Positions 36,867-45,906 of a stretch of DNA of 64,000 nt are shown here, in pieces. Made by a program: the position numbers and the translations under genes. Within the stretch, counting starts at the first letter, position 1; each line of letters opens with the position of its first letter. Origin of the DNA: Salsipaludibacter sp963812245 (lineage in GTDB: Bacteria; Actinomycetota; Nitriliruptoria; Nitriliruptorales; Nitriliruptoraceae); assembly GCA_963812245.1 (NCBI GenBank), contig CAWEUK010000002.1, forward strand, positions 1,054,001 to 1,118,000, given 5' to 3'. Below the pieces are notes generated by a model that worked only from the letters and a program-made list of their open reading frames with translations, was not told where the DNA came from and searched no databases.

Positions 36867-39020
36867 ATGACCGCTGTTCCCGTGCCTCCCTCGGCCCCGC
36901 GTCGCGCCACCACGACCCAACGATTCGGACGCACCTTCGTCGACCACCACGCCTGGATGCAGGACCCCGACGACCCCGACACGCTGGCGTGGCTCGAGGC
37001 CAACAACGACCACACCGAGCAGGCACAGGCCCACCTCGCCGAGTTGCGCACGGCCGTCTACGACGAGATCAGGTCGCGCGTCGTCGAGACCGACACGAGC
37101 GCCGGGACCATCGAGGACGGCTGGGTGTACTACGCCCGCACGGTCGAGGGCAGCGACTACGCCATCCACTGTCGCCGCCCTGCCACCGGCGATCGCCACG
37201 CCGACGTGGCCGCGGTGGCGCCCGACACGGTGCCAGACGGCGAACAGGTCGTCCTGGACGAGAACGTGGAGGCAACGGGCCACGCCTACCTCGGCATCGG
37301 TGGGGTCGCGGTGTCACCAGATCATCGCCTGCTGGCGTGGTTGGTCGACGTGACCGGGCGGGAACTGTACGAACTTCGCATTCGCGATCTCGCCACGGGC
37401 CACGACACCGTGGTCACCGATCGGGCCACCTACGGGCTGGCCTGGGCCAACGACTCGGCGCGACTGCTGTGGCTGGAACCCGACGAGGCGCAGCGCCCGC
37501 GGCGGGTCTGGCGTCACGTCGTCGGCCAGCCCGGTGGCCCCGAGCACGACACCGTCCTGTTCGACGAGGCCGACGAGCGCTTCTGGGTGTCCATCGGTGC
37601 CCATCGCAGCGAGTCGTTCCTCGAGATCGCGGCGGGCTCGTCGACCACCTCCGAGTCGTGGCTGCTCGACGCCGACGATCCCGAGGGACTGCCGTGGTGC
37701 GTGGCACCCCGTCGCAACGGCGTCGAGTACGCGGTCGAGCACGACCGCGCCCGCAACCGCCTCCTGGTGGTGACCAACGACGACGCGCCCGACTTTCGCG
37801 TCCTGGCAGCCGCACTCGACGGCCGCACCGGCCTGGCGGCGGGGGAGTGGCACGAGGTCGTCGCCCATCGCCCCGGCGTGCGCATCGAGGACGTCGACGC
37901 CTTCGTCGGCGCCGTGTTCGTGTCGGAACGAACCCAGGCGCGAGTCCAGGTGCGCATCCTCGACCCGACTGACCCGGCCCACCCCGACCGTGACACCGGG
38001 GTCCTGGGGTGGCCCGAAGAGGTGCACACCGCGACGATCACCGGAAACCCCGTCGACGACCCCGAGTGGTACCGCTTCGCCTACACCTCGCTGGTGCAGC
38101 CCCCCAGCCTGGTCGAACTCCGCCTGGCGGGACCCGACCTGCGCCCGGCCTCCGAAGCGGATCGGGTGGTCGTGCACACCGATCCGGTTCCCGGTCACGA
38201 CCCCGACCGGTACGTGTCGCGGCGTGACTGGGCCACGGCCCACGACGGCACCCGCATCCCGATCTCGATCGTGGCCCGTGCCGACCTCGGTGCCGGCCCC
38301 CATCCAGCCCTGCTCTACGGCTACGGCGCCTACGAGATCTCGTTGGACCCGGTGTTCTCGTCAGCACGCCTGAGCCTGTTGGATCGTGGGATGGTGGTGG
38401 CCTACGCCCACGTGCGGGGTGGCGGCGAGATGGGGCGGGAGTGGTACCTGGACGGCAAGTTCGCGAACAAGCCCAACTCGTTCACCGACTTCATCGCCGT
38501 CGCCGACCATCTCGTCGCCACGGGCGTGACCACCAACGACCGACTGGTCATCGAAGGTGCCTCGGCCGGCGGCCTGTTGATGGGGGCGGTGGTCAACCAA
38601 CGTCCCGACCTGGCCACGGCCGTGGTCGCCGGCGTCCCGTTCGTCGACGTGCTGTCCACGATGTCGGACCCGTCGTTGCCGTTGACCGTGGGCGAGTACG
38701 AGGAATGGGGCAACCCACTCGAACAGGAGTGGTTCGACGTGATCGCCGCCTATTCGCCCTACGACAACATCACCGAGCAGGCCTATCCGGCGATGCTGGT
38801 GACGGCCGGCCTCAACGATCCGCGTGTGGGCTACTGGGAGCCGGCCAAGTGGGTCGCCCGACTGCGAACCCACACCACCTCGGATGCGCCGATCCTCCTC
38901 AAGACCGAACTGGGCGCAGGGCACGGGGGACCGTCGGGCCGCTACCGCGCCTGGGAGGAACGAGCGTTCCAACTGGCGTTCATGCTGGACCGCGTCGGCG
39001 CCGTTGCGAAGGTGGCCTGA
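36867..39020 (+). CDS. ptrB: Oligopeptidase B (S9A prolyl oligopeptidase family)
   Basis: A 717-aa cytoplasmic serine peptidase cutting small peptides after basic residues. A seven-blade propeller (residues ~70-420) gates the C-terminal alpha/beta-hydrolase domain. The nucleophile is Ser566 in EGASAGGLLMGAV, the acid is the Asp of LNDPRVGYWEP near residue 652, and the base is His686 in GAGHGG. FVDVLSTMSDPSLPL and MGREWYLDGKF support oligopeptidase B over prolyl oligopeptidase. Length is normal and the frame intact. The ATG 36867 follows GGAAG. rsmD starts two bases after its stop. Confidence 0.93.
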   Translation: MTAVPVPPSAPRRATTTQRFGRTFVDHHAWMQDPDDPDTLAWLEANNDHTEQAQAHLAELRTAVYDEIRSRVVETDTSAGTIEDGWVYYARTVEGSDYAIHCRRPATGDRHADVAAVAPDTVPDGEQVVLDENVEATGHAYLGIGGVAVSPDHRLLAWLVDVTGRELYELRIRDLATGHDTVVTDRATYGLAWANDSARLLWLEPDEAQRPRRVWRHVVGQPGGPEHDTVLFDEADERFWVSIGAHRSESFLEIAAGSSTTSESWLLDADDPEGLPWCVAPRRNGVEYAVEHDRARNRLLVVTNDDAPDFRVLAAALDGRTGLAAGEWHEVVAHRPGVRIEDVDAFVGAVFVSERTQARVQVRILDPTDPAHPDRDTGVLGWPEEVHTATITGNPVDDPEWYRFAYTSLVQPPSLVELRLAGPDLRPASEADRVVVHTDPVPGHDPDRYVSRRDWATAHDGTRIPISIVARADLGAGPHPALLYGYGAYEISLDPVFSSARLSLLDRGMVVAYAHVRGGGEMGREWYLDGKFANKPNSFTDFIAVADHLVATGVTTNDRLVIEGASAGGLLMGAVVNQRPDLATAVVAGVPFVDVLSTMSDPSLPLTVGEYEEWGNPLEQEWFDVIAAYSPYDNITEQAYPAMLVTAGLNDPRVGYWEPAKWVARLRTHTTSDAPILLKTELGAGHGGPSGRYRAWEERAFQLAFMLDRVGAVAKVA

Positions 39021-39021
39021 C

Positions 39022-39639
39022 ATGCGCGTGATCGCAGGGACGGCCAAGGGCCACCAGTTGCGTGCGCCGAAGGGTCCCGACACCCGCCCGACCGGCGATC
39101 GTGTCAAGGAGGCGCTCTTCTCGTCGCTGCAACCCGACCTGCCCGGCAGTCGCGTGCTGGACCTGTTCGCCGGGTCCGGGGCACTGGGGATCGAGGCCCT
39201 GTCGCGGGGGGCTGCCGAGGCCACGTTCGTGGAGTCCGATCGCCGGGCCCGTGCCGCGATCGACGCCAACCTCACCGCCACCCACCTCGCCGATCGGGCC
39301 ACGGTGTTCGGTCGTGACGTTCGGTCCACCCTGCGGGCCCTGGCCGGTCGTGGTGCCACCTTCGACCTCGTGCTGGTCGACCCGCCCTATGCGATGGCCG
39401 GCACCGAACTGGGCACGGTCCTGGACGGCATCGCCGAGGTGACCCAGGCGGGTGCCCTGGTGCGGCTGGAGCAGGCGTCGCGGCGCGCCATGTCGGTCAC
39501 GCTGCCCGCCACGTTCGTGCAGACCGGCATGCGGCGCTACGGCGACACCGTCATCATCGAGGCAGTTCGCGCCCAGGACCCGGGGCTCGACCGGGACGCA
39601 GGGTCTGACCAGGACGAAGGGTCTGACCAGGATGCCTGA
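39022..39639 (+). CDS. rsmD: 16S rRNA (guanine966-N2)-methyltransferase RsmD
   Basis: A 205-aa SAM-dependent methyltransferase acting on 16S rRNA in the assembling 30S subunit. MRVIAGTAKGHQLRAPKG starts the family sequence, VLDLFAGSGALGIEALSRGA is the SAM site, and the catalytic VDPPYAM (DPPY) lies near residue 118. The last 25 residues are an acidic DQDEGSDQDA tail coded by a tandem repeat and outside the fold. Adjacent coaD downstream is the usual order in bacteria. Confidence 0.93.
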   Translation: MRVIAGTAKGHQLRAPKGPDTRPTGDRVKEALFSSLQPDLPGSRVLDLFAGSGALGIEALSRGAAEATFVESDRRARAAIDANLTATHLADRATVFGRDVRSTLRALAGRGATFDLVLVDPPYAMAGTELGTVLDGIAEVTQAGALVRLEQASRRAMSVTLPATFVQTGMRRYGDTVIIEAVRAQDPGLDRDAGSDQDEGSDQDA

Positions 39640-39652
39640 CCAGGACGCCTGA
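39583..39652 (+). repeat. 18-bp tandem repeat at the rsmD end
   Basis: GGGTCTGACCAGGACGAA units at 39601 and 39619, a degenerate copy at 39583 and a partial one at 39637. They encode the acidic RsmD tail and run past its stop codon. Confidence 0.85.
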
Positions 39653-39763
39653 CCCACGGGCTAAGGTCGTCGGACCACCCAGCACCATGCAGCCCGCCCA
39701 GGGTTGCGACCCAAGCCAGCCCCAGCCCCAGTCAGCCAAGCCCAGCCAGGCAAGGAGTGCGCG

Positions 39764-40246
39764 GTGCCCGTCAAGGTCGTGGTCCCCGGGAGTTTCGATC
39801 CCATCCACAACGGACATCTCGACGTCATCGAGCGTGCCGCGTCCCGTTTCGACCACGTCACCGTGGCAGTCCTGGTCAACGAGGCCAAGCAGGGCATGTT
39901 CACGACCGATGAACGACTGGACCTGATCGGTGCCTGCACCGACCACCTCGACAACGTGGCAGTGGACTCGTTCACCGGTCTGCTGGTGGACTTCTGCCAT
40001 GCCCACGACATCGGCACGATCTGCAAGGGCCTGCGGGCGGTGTCCGACTTCGAGTACGAACTGCAGATGGCACAGATGAACTCGCACATCGGTGATGTCG
40101 AGACCGTGTTCATGTCCACCAGCCCCGAATGGGTCTTCCTGTCGTCCTCGCTGGTCAAGGAAGTTGCGAAGTTGGGCGGCAGCATCGACGACACCGTCCC
40201 GGCGGTGGTCGCCCGGGCCCTGGCGGCGCGTCTGGACCGGGACTGA
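39764..40246 (+). CDS. coaD: Phosphopantetheine adenylyltransferase
   Basis: A 160-aa hexameric enzyme that adenylates 4'-phosphopantetheine to dephospho-CoA. The nucleotidyltransferase motif GSFDPIHNGHLD (the T/HxGH histidines) is at residues 9-20; KGLRAVSDFEYELQMAQMN near residue 88 and the EWVFLSSSLVKEV motif near residue 126 (normally ISSxxVR) complete the site. The final Lys-Glu replaces the usual Arg-Glu, a mild change. GTG 39764 follows AAGGAG; upstream sequence is low complexity. TAAGGT at 39662 may be its -10. Confidence 0.95.
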   Translation: MPVKVVVPGSFDPIHNGHLDVIERAASRFDHVTVAVLVNEAKQGMFTTDERLDLIGACTDHLDNVAVDSFTGLLVDFCHAHDIGTICKGLRAVSDFEYELQMAQMNSHIGDVETVFMSTSPEWVFLSSSLVKEVAKLGGSIDDTVPAVVARALAARLDRD

Positions 40247-40248
40247 AC

Positions 40249-40287
40249 ACCGGGTCGAGGGCTGCACCCCTGTCCGTGCGACCCGGT
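40249..40287 (+). terminator. Hairpin after coaD
   Basis: Arms ACCGGGTCG (40249-40257) and CGACCCGGT (40279-40287) pair perfectly and the loop can form an inner AGGG/CCCT stem. It starts three bases past the coaD stop. Confidence 0.55.
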
Positions 40288-40308
40288 TCCTCCCAGCCCT
40301 GCCGGGGG

Positions 40309-40314
40309 TAGCCT
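40309..40314 (+). promoter_or_regulatory. Candidate -10 box
   Basis: TAGCCT lies 37 bases before the ATG at 40351 and just after the coaD hairpin, consistent with a separate promoter. Confidence 0.45.
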
Positions 40315-40350
40315 CGTGGCATTGCCTGCGCCACGTCCAGAGGGTTCCAC

Positions 40351-40923
40351 ATGAGTGATTCCACGTCCGACTTCGACGTCCCGGACGTCGTCGACGTGCA
40401 CTCGCCACGGCGGACCGGATCGGCACCTGCGGTCGACTTCGAGGCGAAGTTGCAGCACCTGGAGGAGATGGCCCGCGACGCCAAGGTCGTCCCGCTGTCC
40501 TCCTCCATCATGCTCAACCGTGCCGAGGTCGACGGCCTGCTCCACGACATGCGGGCAGCCCTTCCCGAGGAGATGCGCCAGGCCCGGTGGGTGGTCAAGG
40601 AGCGGGAGGACGTGCTGGAGTCGGCACGCGCCGAGCACGACCGGATCCTGGAGGAGGCGCGGTCCGAGCGGGCGCGGCTGATCTCGCGGACCGAGGTGGT
40701 CGATGCCGCCAACCGCGAGTCGGAACGAATCATCGCCGACGCCGAGGAGCGGGCTCGCCAGATGCGCCTGCAGGCCGACGACTACGTCGATGGCAAGCTG
40801 GCCAACTTCGAGATCGTGCTGGGCAAGACCCTGCAGGCGGTGGAACGCGGTCGTGACAAGTTGCGTGGTCGCATGCACGGCGACGATCTGGTCGATGACC
40901 TGGCTGCCGACGACGACCTCTAG
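40351..40923 (+). CDS. Coiled-coil protein (ATP synthase b/DivIVA-like)
   Basis: A 190-aa soluble coiled-coil protein. Residues ~30-65 are a conserved head (DFEAKLQHLEEMARDAKVVP, then NRAEVDGLLHDMRAALPEEM); residues ~70-180 are one long charged helix with heptad spacing (ARAEHDRILEEARSERARL, RIIADAEERARQM). Proteins of this type sit just after coaD in many actinobacteria and are compared with DivIVA-type scaffolds, but their role is not settled. No membrane segment. ATG 40351. Confidence 0.78.
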   Translation: MSDSTSDFDVPDVVDVHSPRRTGSAPAVDFEAKLQHLEEMARDAKVVPLSSSIMLNRAEVDGLLHDMRAALPEEMRQARWVVKEREDVLESARAEHDRILEEARSERARLISRTEVVDAANRESERIIADAEERARQMRLQADDYVDGKLANFEIVLGKTLQAVERGRDKLRGRMHGDDLVDDLAADDDL

Positions 40924-41021
40924 GCCGCCAACCTGGCACACGCTCCACCATCCCACCGGCCCCCTTGGTCACCGGCCCACCTGGGTCGCCGGCCCACTTG
41001 GTCGTCTCGCACCCATGCCAA

Positions 41022-41240
41022 TGGGCGTGGATGCGACGCGAATGCGGTCGGTTCGACGCCCGGTGGCAGTTGATCGGGGGGGCGTGCTGAACAGTGGGCG
41101 TGGATGCGACGGAATGCGGTCGGTTCGACGCCCGGTGGCCCGGGGGTAGATCCGGGGGCGTGGTGGACAGTGGGCGTGGATTCGACGGAATGCGGTCGGT
41201 TCGACGCCCGGTGACAGCGAATCCGGGACGGTGGCAGTGG
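41022..41240. repeat. Three ~74-bp tandem intergenic repeats
   Basis: Copies begin at 41022, 41095 and 41171. The shared core runs from TGGGCGTGGATNCGACG through AATGCGGTCGGTTCGACGCC to CGGTG; the 3' parts differ more. They lie in the 369-base gap 40924-41292 between the coiled-coil gene and a small membrane protein. The gap also holds ACCGGCCCCCTTGGTCACCG and two related short repeats at 40963-41010. I see no gene in it. Confidence 0.9.
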
Positions 41241-41292
41241 CGTCGCAGTCGCCTCGCTGCTTGACTGGGCGCACGAACCAAGGGGGGCGGAC

Positions 41293-41697
41293 GTGGAATT
41301 CGCGATCGTGGCTGGCGTGGTGGTCGTCGTCGGGATCGTTGGCGTGATCGCCGTCCTCACCCTGGATGGGCGTTCCCCCAACGAGTCCGAGGCCAGCGAG
41401 TCGACGTCCTCGACCCTGGTGCCGCCGGCACCAGGAACGCCCGGGCCAAGCACGCTCGCGTCGGGCGCCAGCGATCACGACGTCGATGACCACCACATGG
41501 CCTCCCCGATGCCCACGCCGACGGCTGGCACTGTCGGCCACGATCCCGGCCACGGCCCTGCGGATGTGGCCCCACCCGGGACCTGGCCGTTTCGGGCCGA
41601 CTCGACGGCTCCCCACGGGCGGCCCACCGACACGGGGAACGCGCCGCTGCCGCCCGACACCGAGCGTGGGCTGCCCCCACCGCCGCCACCGTTGTGA
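41293..41697 (+). CDS. Small membrane-anchored Pro-rich protein
   Basis: A 134-aa protein with one N-terminal membrane segment (FAIVAGVVVVVGIVGVIAVL, residues 3-22) followed by a disordered Ser/Pro/His/Asp-rich outside domain ending in a polyproline run (ERGLPPPPPPL). It could be a type-II-anchored extracytoplasmic protein; no lipobox is seen. There is one HDVDDHH cluster that might bind metal. GTG 41293 follows AAGGGGGGCG. Function unknown, and the sequence outside the helix is too simple to place. Confidence 0.6.
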   Translation: MEFAIVAGVVVVVGIVGVIAVLTLDGRSPNESEASESTSSTLVPPAPGTPGPSTLASGASDHDVDDHHMASPMPTPTAGTVGHDPGHGPADVAPPGTWPFRADSTAPHGRPTDTGNAPLPPDTERGLPPPPPPL

Positions 41698-41845
41698 CGC
41701 CGCGCCAGTAGACGGTCAGTGGTGCTGTGGTCGGGCCGTCCATGGCCGAAATGACCAGCCGCGGATGGGCGACGCCCTCGGATCAGTGATGCGCTGAGGT
41801 GGGATCGGCGGCCGGACGACGACCGTCAGGCGCCGAGCGCGTGCG

Positions 41846-42148
41846 TCAGCGCCAGCGAATCTTGCCGTCGGCCTGCGGGCGCTCGCCACGCAACTGCACC
41901 AGCACGTTGATGCCCACCGCCAGGGCAGCCAGGCCCATCAACCCGAACAGGATCAACCCGAACTGGTCATGGGGGTTGGACGGGAAGGTGATCTTGCCAC
42001 CCTCCTCGGCTGCACCGTCCTCTGCAGAGGACTCTGTGGCCAGGCCCGGCGTCGCCAACAGCAGCGCCAGGACGGTTGCCAGGGCCAGGGCCCACGCAGT
42101 GACGCGGGTTGCCGACCGGCGGAACGGGGCGGAGGAAGTGGTCATCAT
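41846..42148 (-). CDS. Small exported membrane protein
   Basis: A 100-aa protein with a cleavable-looking signal peptide (FRRSATRVTAWALALATVL, cleavage likely after TPGLA), an acidic 25-residue loop (ESSAEDGAAEEGG), and a second membrane helix (LILFGLMGLAALAVGINVL) before a basic tail. It is thus a small type-I membrane protein with both ends positioned by positive charges. Two adjacent ATGs (42148 and 42145) could serve as the start. Not recognised as a named family; divergent from the rodZ-like gene. Confidence 0.68.
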   Translation of the reverse strand: MMTTSSAPFRRSATRVTAWALALATVLALLLATPGLATESSAEDGAAEEGGKITFPSNPHDQFGLILFGLMGLAALAVGINVLVQLRGERPQADGKIRWR

Positions 42149-42442
42149 GGCGGGGGATGCTAGCGGCTCGCGCCCCGCGCTGTCCCGCGCGTCGGACCCG
42201 TCGGGGCCGCACCGACGCACCGAGTGCCCGAGTTGCGACGGACCGGGTGCCCCGGTTCGCCGGAAGACGCCGCCGCAGGAGTGTCGGTGGGGCACCACGG
42301 TGGGTGCCGGACAGTAGTCTGTACCCGGATCCTGCAGGCACCTCGACGCTGACGTGTTCGCCGGACCGACAACCGCGCGCACGAGGTGCCCGCGATCATC
42401 TCCCACCCGCAGTGGGACCCGGACAGGCAAGGTCGACCAGAC

Positions 42443-43244
42443 GTGAGTGACGGCATCGGGACCAGGTTGCGGGACGCGCGGGTGGCGCGTGGCCTCGAGC
42501 TTGGCGATGTCGCGGACTCCCTCAAGATCCGCAGGTCGCACGTCGCGGCGATGGAGGCCGAGAACTATGCCGCGCTGGGGGCAGCGCCCTATGTCCGCGG
42601 CCACCTGCGCAACTACGCCAAGCTGGTCGGACTCGATCCCGACCGCATCGTGGCGGCGTGGGATCGCGAGCATGGTGGCCTGGCGATCGGGGCCCAGGAC
42701 ATCGCCACGACGACCACGGTCAGCACGAACGCGCCGCGCGAGCCGCTCCCACGGTGGATCGTCGTGACCGGCCTGGTCGTGGTGCTGCTGATCGCGTTGG
42801 CCCTGATCGGCCAGTTCGGCAACCGCACCCCCCAGACCGCGCCCGTGGCCACGCAGTCCCCGACACCCACGGCGACCGAACAGGCGACCCCCTCGACGGC
42901 CTCGACCGCCCCGACGTCGTCGGCCACCCCCACGCCCACGCCGACCCCGACTCCGACGCCCACGCCGACCCCGACGCCTGACGGCGTGGAGTTGCTGCTG
43001 GCATTCGAACAGGACGTGTGGCTGGCGATCGACGTGGACGGTGCGCCCGCACCCCCAGAGCCAAACGGTGCTGCGGGCCGGCGAGGTGCTGACCATCGCG
43101 GGCGAGGACGAGGTCAGGATTCGCTACGGCAATGCCGGCGGCGTGGAGGTCGAACTCAACGGGGAGCGTCTGGGCACGCCCGGGGCGCCCGGCGAGGTCG
43201 TCGAGGTCACCTACACGGTCGACGGCGCCTCGGTGGTGGCATGA
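42443..43244 (+). CDS. RodZ-like HTH membrane protein with DUF4115 domain, one frameshift
   Basis: A RodZ-type protein linking the cytoskeleton or DNA to the envelope. Cytoplasmic helix-turn-helix (IGTRLRDARVARGLELGDVA then YAALGAAPYVRGHLRNYAKL), membrane helix WIVVTGLVVVLLIALALIG near residue 115, a Thr-Pro repeat linker (about 10 TP pairs), and an outside DUF4115 beta domain. The last domain (VLRAGEVLTIAGEDEVRIRY) is in a frame one base away; removing one C from CCCCC at 43052-43056 rejoins it into 266 codons. GTG 42443. Upstream of rimO, which overlaps by four bases; this order is common in actinobacteria. Confidence 0.83.
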
Positions 43245-45016
43245 CCACGCAGGCCACGGCCACATCGGTGACACCCGCCACCGCCCCGGCACCCGATCCG
43301 GGTGACGGGCATGACGACGCCACCCGCGGCGACACGCCCCGCGTGGCCATCGTCACGCTGGGCTGTGGACGCAACGAGGTCGACAGTGACCAGTTGGCCG
43401 GGCTGCTCGGATCACGCTTCGAGGTGTGCGCCGACGCCACGACGGCCGACGTCGTGCTGGTCAACACCTGCACCTTCATCGAGCCTGCCAAGCAGGAGTC
43501 GATCGACACGATCCTGGCGGCCGCCGACCTCAAGCACGACGGCGAGGAGCGACCGGCCAGCGCGACCGGCGTCGTCGTCATCGGCTGCATGGCGCAGCGC
43601 TACCCCAACGAACTTTCCGAGTCGCTGCCCGAGGCCGACGCCATCGTCGGCTTCGCCGGCTACCCGGCGCTGCCGGGACTGATCGACGACATCCTGGGCG
43701 GTCGCGACCATGACCGCATCGTGGGTGTCGACACCCTGGCCGCGCCCTCGGTGCTGCCGGGGCGGTCCCTGCCCGTGTTCGGGGCGCCGGCGGCAGACCT
43801 GCCGGCCACGACCGCCACCGACGCCACCGACCCAGCGGCCACGCCCGACTCGCAGTCCGACGGCTCCATGCCTGCGTCCGGGGCCACAGGTGGGGCGCAC
43901 CACCTCGATGCCCCGGGTGGCGCCATGGCCGACGGTTCCGACCCCGCGCTCGGTGGCCGCGCGACCTGGATGGCACCGGTGCCCGAACTGCCGGGTGCGG
44001 CCCCCGACGACACCGTCATCGACCCGTTGGCGCCGGTCACCGCGGCCGAATCGCCCGCGACCGGCCCGGTCTTTCCACCGCGCCGCGCCGCCGACGGCAC
44101 CTGGGCCTACCTCAAGATCGCGTCCGGCTGTGACCGGCTGTGCACGTTCTGCGCCATCCCGTCGTTCCGAGGTCGTTTCCGGTCGCGACCGATCGACGAA
44201 CTGGTCGCCGAGGCCACGTGGCTGGCCGACCAGGGCGTGCGGGAACTGGTGCTGGTGAGCGAGAACACGACCTCGTGGGGCAAGGACCTGGGGGCATGGG
44301 AGGGTCATCCGGGCGGGCGCTCGTTGGCCCCGTACCTGCTGCAGGCCCTGGCCGACGTCGCCGGCATCGAGCGCATCCGCCTGATGTACCTGCAGCCCGC
44401 CGAACTGCGCGAGGACCTGCTGGAGGCCATCACCTCCATCGACGAGGTCGCCAACTACTTCGACCTGTCGCTGCAGCACGTCTCGGCCGACGTCCTGCGG
44501 CGCATGGCGCGATCTGGGTCGCCCGAACGCTTCGGTGCGCTGGTCGAGCGCATCCGCGAGTTGGCTCCCGACGCCGCCATCCGCTCCAACTTCATCGTGG
44601 GCTTCCCGGGCGAGACCGACGACGACGTCGCCGCGCTCGCGACCTTCCTGGACGACCACGAACTCGACTTCGTCGGGCTGTTCACCTACTCCGACGAGGA
44701 CGGCACGCCGGCCGTCGACATGGCTGACCACGTCGCCGTCGAGGTCGCCAACGAGCGACTCGAGGACATGGCCGACGTCGTCAACCGAGCAAGTGACCGC
44801 CGTGCCTCCGCGCGCGTGGGTGACGAGTTGGTGATCATCGTCGAGGACGTCGACGCCGACGAGGCCTGGGGCCGCAGCCACCGCGAGGCACCCGAGTCCG
44901 ACGGTGAGGTGCGCCTGGTCGATGCCGACGGCGCGCCGGCAGACGTGGTCGTGGGCCAGATCGTGCAGGCCGTCGTCGTGGCCAGCGACGGTGTCGACCT
45001 GGTGGCCGTGGCATGA
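43241..45016 (+). CDS. rimO: Ribosomal protein uS12 methylthiotransferase RimO, with long insert
   Basis: A radical-SAM enzyme that methylthiolates Asp in ribosomal protein uS12. N-terminal MTTase domain with three cluster Cys (LGCGRNEVDSD, NTCTF, GCMAQRY), radical SAM CxxxCxxC (CDRLCTFCAIP) near residue 297, and a C-terminal TRAM domain (VGDELVIIVEDVDAD). At 591 aa it is about 130 longer than usual: residues ~155-287 between the two Fe-S domains are a low-complexity Ala/Pro/Asp/Gly linker. ATGA overlap with the rodZ-like gene and with pgsA puts all three in one operon. Confidence 0.92.
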   Translation: MTTQATATSVTPATAPAPDPGDGHDDATRGDTPRVAIVTLGCGRNEVDSDQLAGLLGSRFEVCADATTADVVLVNTCTFIEPAKQESIDTILAAADLKHDGEERPASATGVVVIGCMAQRYPNELSESLPEADAIVGFAGYPALPGLIDDILGGRDHDRIVGVDTLAAPSVLPGRSLPVFGAPAADLPATTATDATDPAATPDSQSDGSMPASGATGGAHHLDAPGGAMADGSDPALGGRATWMAPVPELPGAAPDDTVIDPLAPVTAAESPATGPVFPPRRAADGTWAYLKIASGCDRLCTFCAIPSFRGRFRSRPIDELVAEATWLADQGVRELVLVSENTTSWGKDLGAWEGHPGGRSLAPYLLQALADVAGIERIRLMYLQPAELREDLLEAITSIDEVANYFDLSLQHVSADVLRRMARSGSPERFGALVERIRELAPDAAIRSNFIVGFPGETDDDVAALATFLDDHELDFVGLFTYSDEDGTPAVDMADHVAVEVANERLEDMADVVNRASDRRASARVGDELVIIVEDVDADEAWGRSHREAPESDGEVRLVDADGAPADVVVGQIVQAVVVASDGVDLVAVA

Positions 45017-45906
45017 CCGCGCGGGACTCCGGCCCCGCACCTGGTTCCGGCCCCGACGTGCCCGACGGTCCTGACGGGGCTGGCGGTCGTGACGGGGCTG
45101 GCGGTCGTGACGGGGCTGACGGTCGCCCCGACGATGCCGGTCGTCAGGGCGATGCCGGTCGTGATGGCGATGCCGGTCATGAGGATGTCGGGCGACCCCG
45201 AGGCGCTGGCGGTCGTGGCCGCACCGCCAGGCCGGATGGCGCCACGCCGTCCAGGGGCCGCGACCGTGCCGCCCGCATCGAGGAGTCCGCGCAGTTGCTC
45301 GACCGTGGGCTGGGGCAACCAGAGGTCATCGACGCGGCCGAACTGCGCGACGACGAACCGCACTGGTTCAACGTGCCCAACGCGGTCACGTTCCTGCGCG
45401 CGCTGCTGGTCCCGGTCATCCTGTGGCTGCTCACGCTGGACAGCGAGGAGTCGCAGTGGTGGGCCTTCGGGATCTTCGTGTTCGCCGCGCTGACGGACTC
45501 GATCGACGGCTGGGTGGCACGCAGGTGGCACGGGGTGACCCGCTGGGGCCAGTTGGCCGACCCGATCGCGGACAAGTTGTTGATCGTCGGGTCGCTGGCG
45601 TCGCTGGCCGCGGTCGGTGAACTGCCGTGGTGGGCGGTGATCGTGATCGTCCTGCGTGAGGTCGCCGTCACCGTGATGCGCGTGAGCCTGGTGTCGCGGC
45701 ACAACCTGGTCCTGCCAGCCTCGAAGTGGGGCAAGGCCAAGACGGTGTCCCAGGTGATCGCGGTGTCGCTGTACCTGTATCCGGGTGTTGCGGCGGGCCT
45801 GCGCACCGCCAGCCTGTGGATCGCGGTGATCCTGACCGTGGTGTCGGGCCTGACCTATGCGCTGCACGTGTTCCGGCTGTTGCACAGCGACGCCGACCAG
45901 TCGTGA
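45013..45906 (+). CDS. pgsA: CDP-diacylglycerol--glycerol-3-phosphate 3-phosphatidyltransferase
   Basis: A membrane enzyme making phosphatidylglycerol phosphate. The CDP-alcohol transferase signature is complete (TDSIDGWVARRWHGVTRWGQ...DPIADK), in a core with about five membrane helices from residue ~115. The first ~110 residues are a hydrophilic Asp/Gly/Arg repeat region (DGAGGRDGAGGRDG) not found in the family and coded by 18-bp tandem repeats; a later start inside would also give a normal-length enzyme. ATG 45013 overlaps rimO. Its stop overlaps cinA (GTGA). Confidence 0.9.
   Translation: MTARDSGPAPGSGPDVPDGPDGAGGRDGAGGRDGADGRPDDAGRQGDAGRDGDAGHEDVGRPRGAGGRGRTARPDGATPSRGRDRAARIEESAQLLDRGLGQPEVIDAAELRDDEPHWFNVPNAVTFLRALLVPVILWLLTLDSEESQWWAFGIFVFAALTDSIDGWVARRWHGVTRWGQLADPIADKLLIVGSLASLAAVGELPWWAVIVIVLREVAVTVMRVSLVSRHNLVLPASKWGKAKTVSQVIAVSLYLYPGVAAGLRTASLWIAVILTVVSGLTYALHVFRLLHSDADQS
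45073..45126 (+). repeat. Three 18-bp repeats in the pgsA start
   Basis: GACGGGGCTGGCGGTCGT at 45073 and 45091 with a near copy at 45109, coding DGAGGR-type hexapeptides. In frame, so copy number could vary without breaking pgsA. Confidence 0.85.

Noticed and set aside
41022..41240. Repeat considered as a CRISPR array or a repetitive coding gene
   Set aside because: Period and inter-repeat segments are irregular, and the minus-strand frame reads as low-complexity shadow protein.
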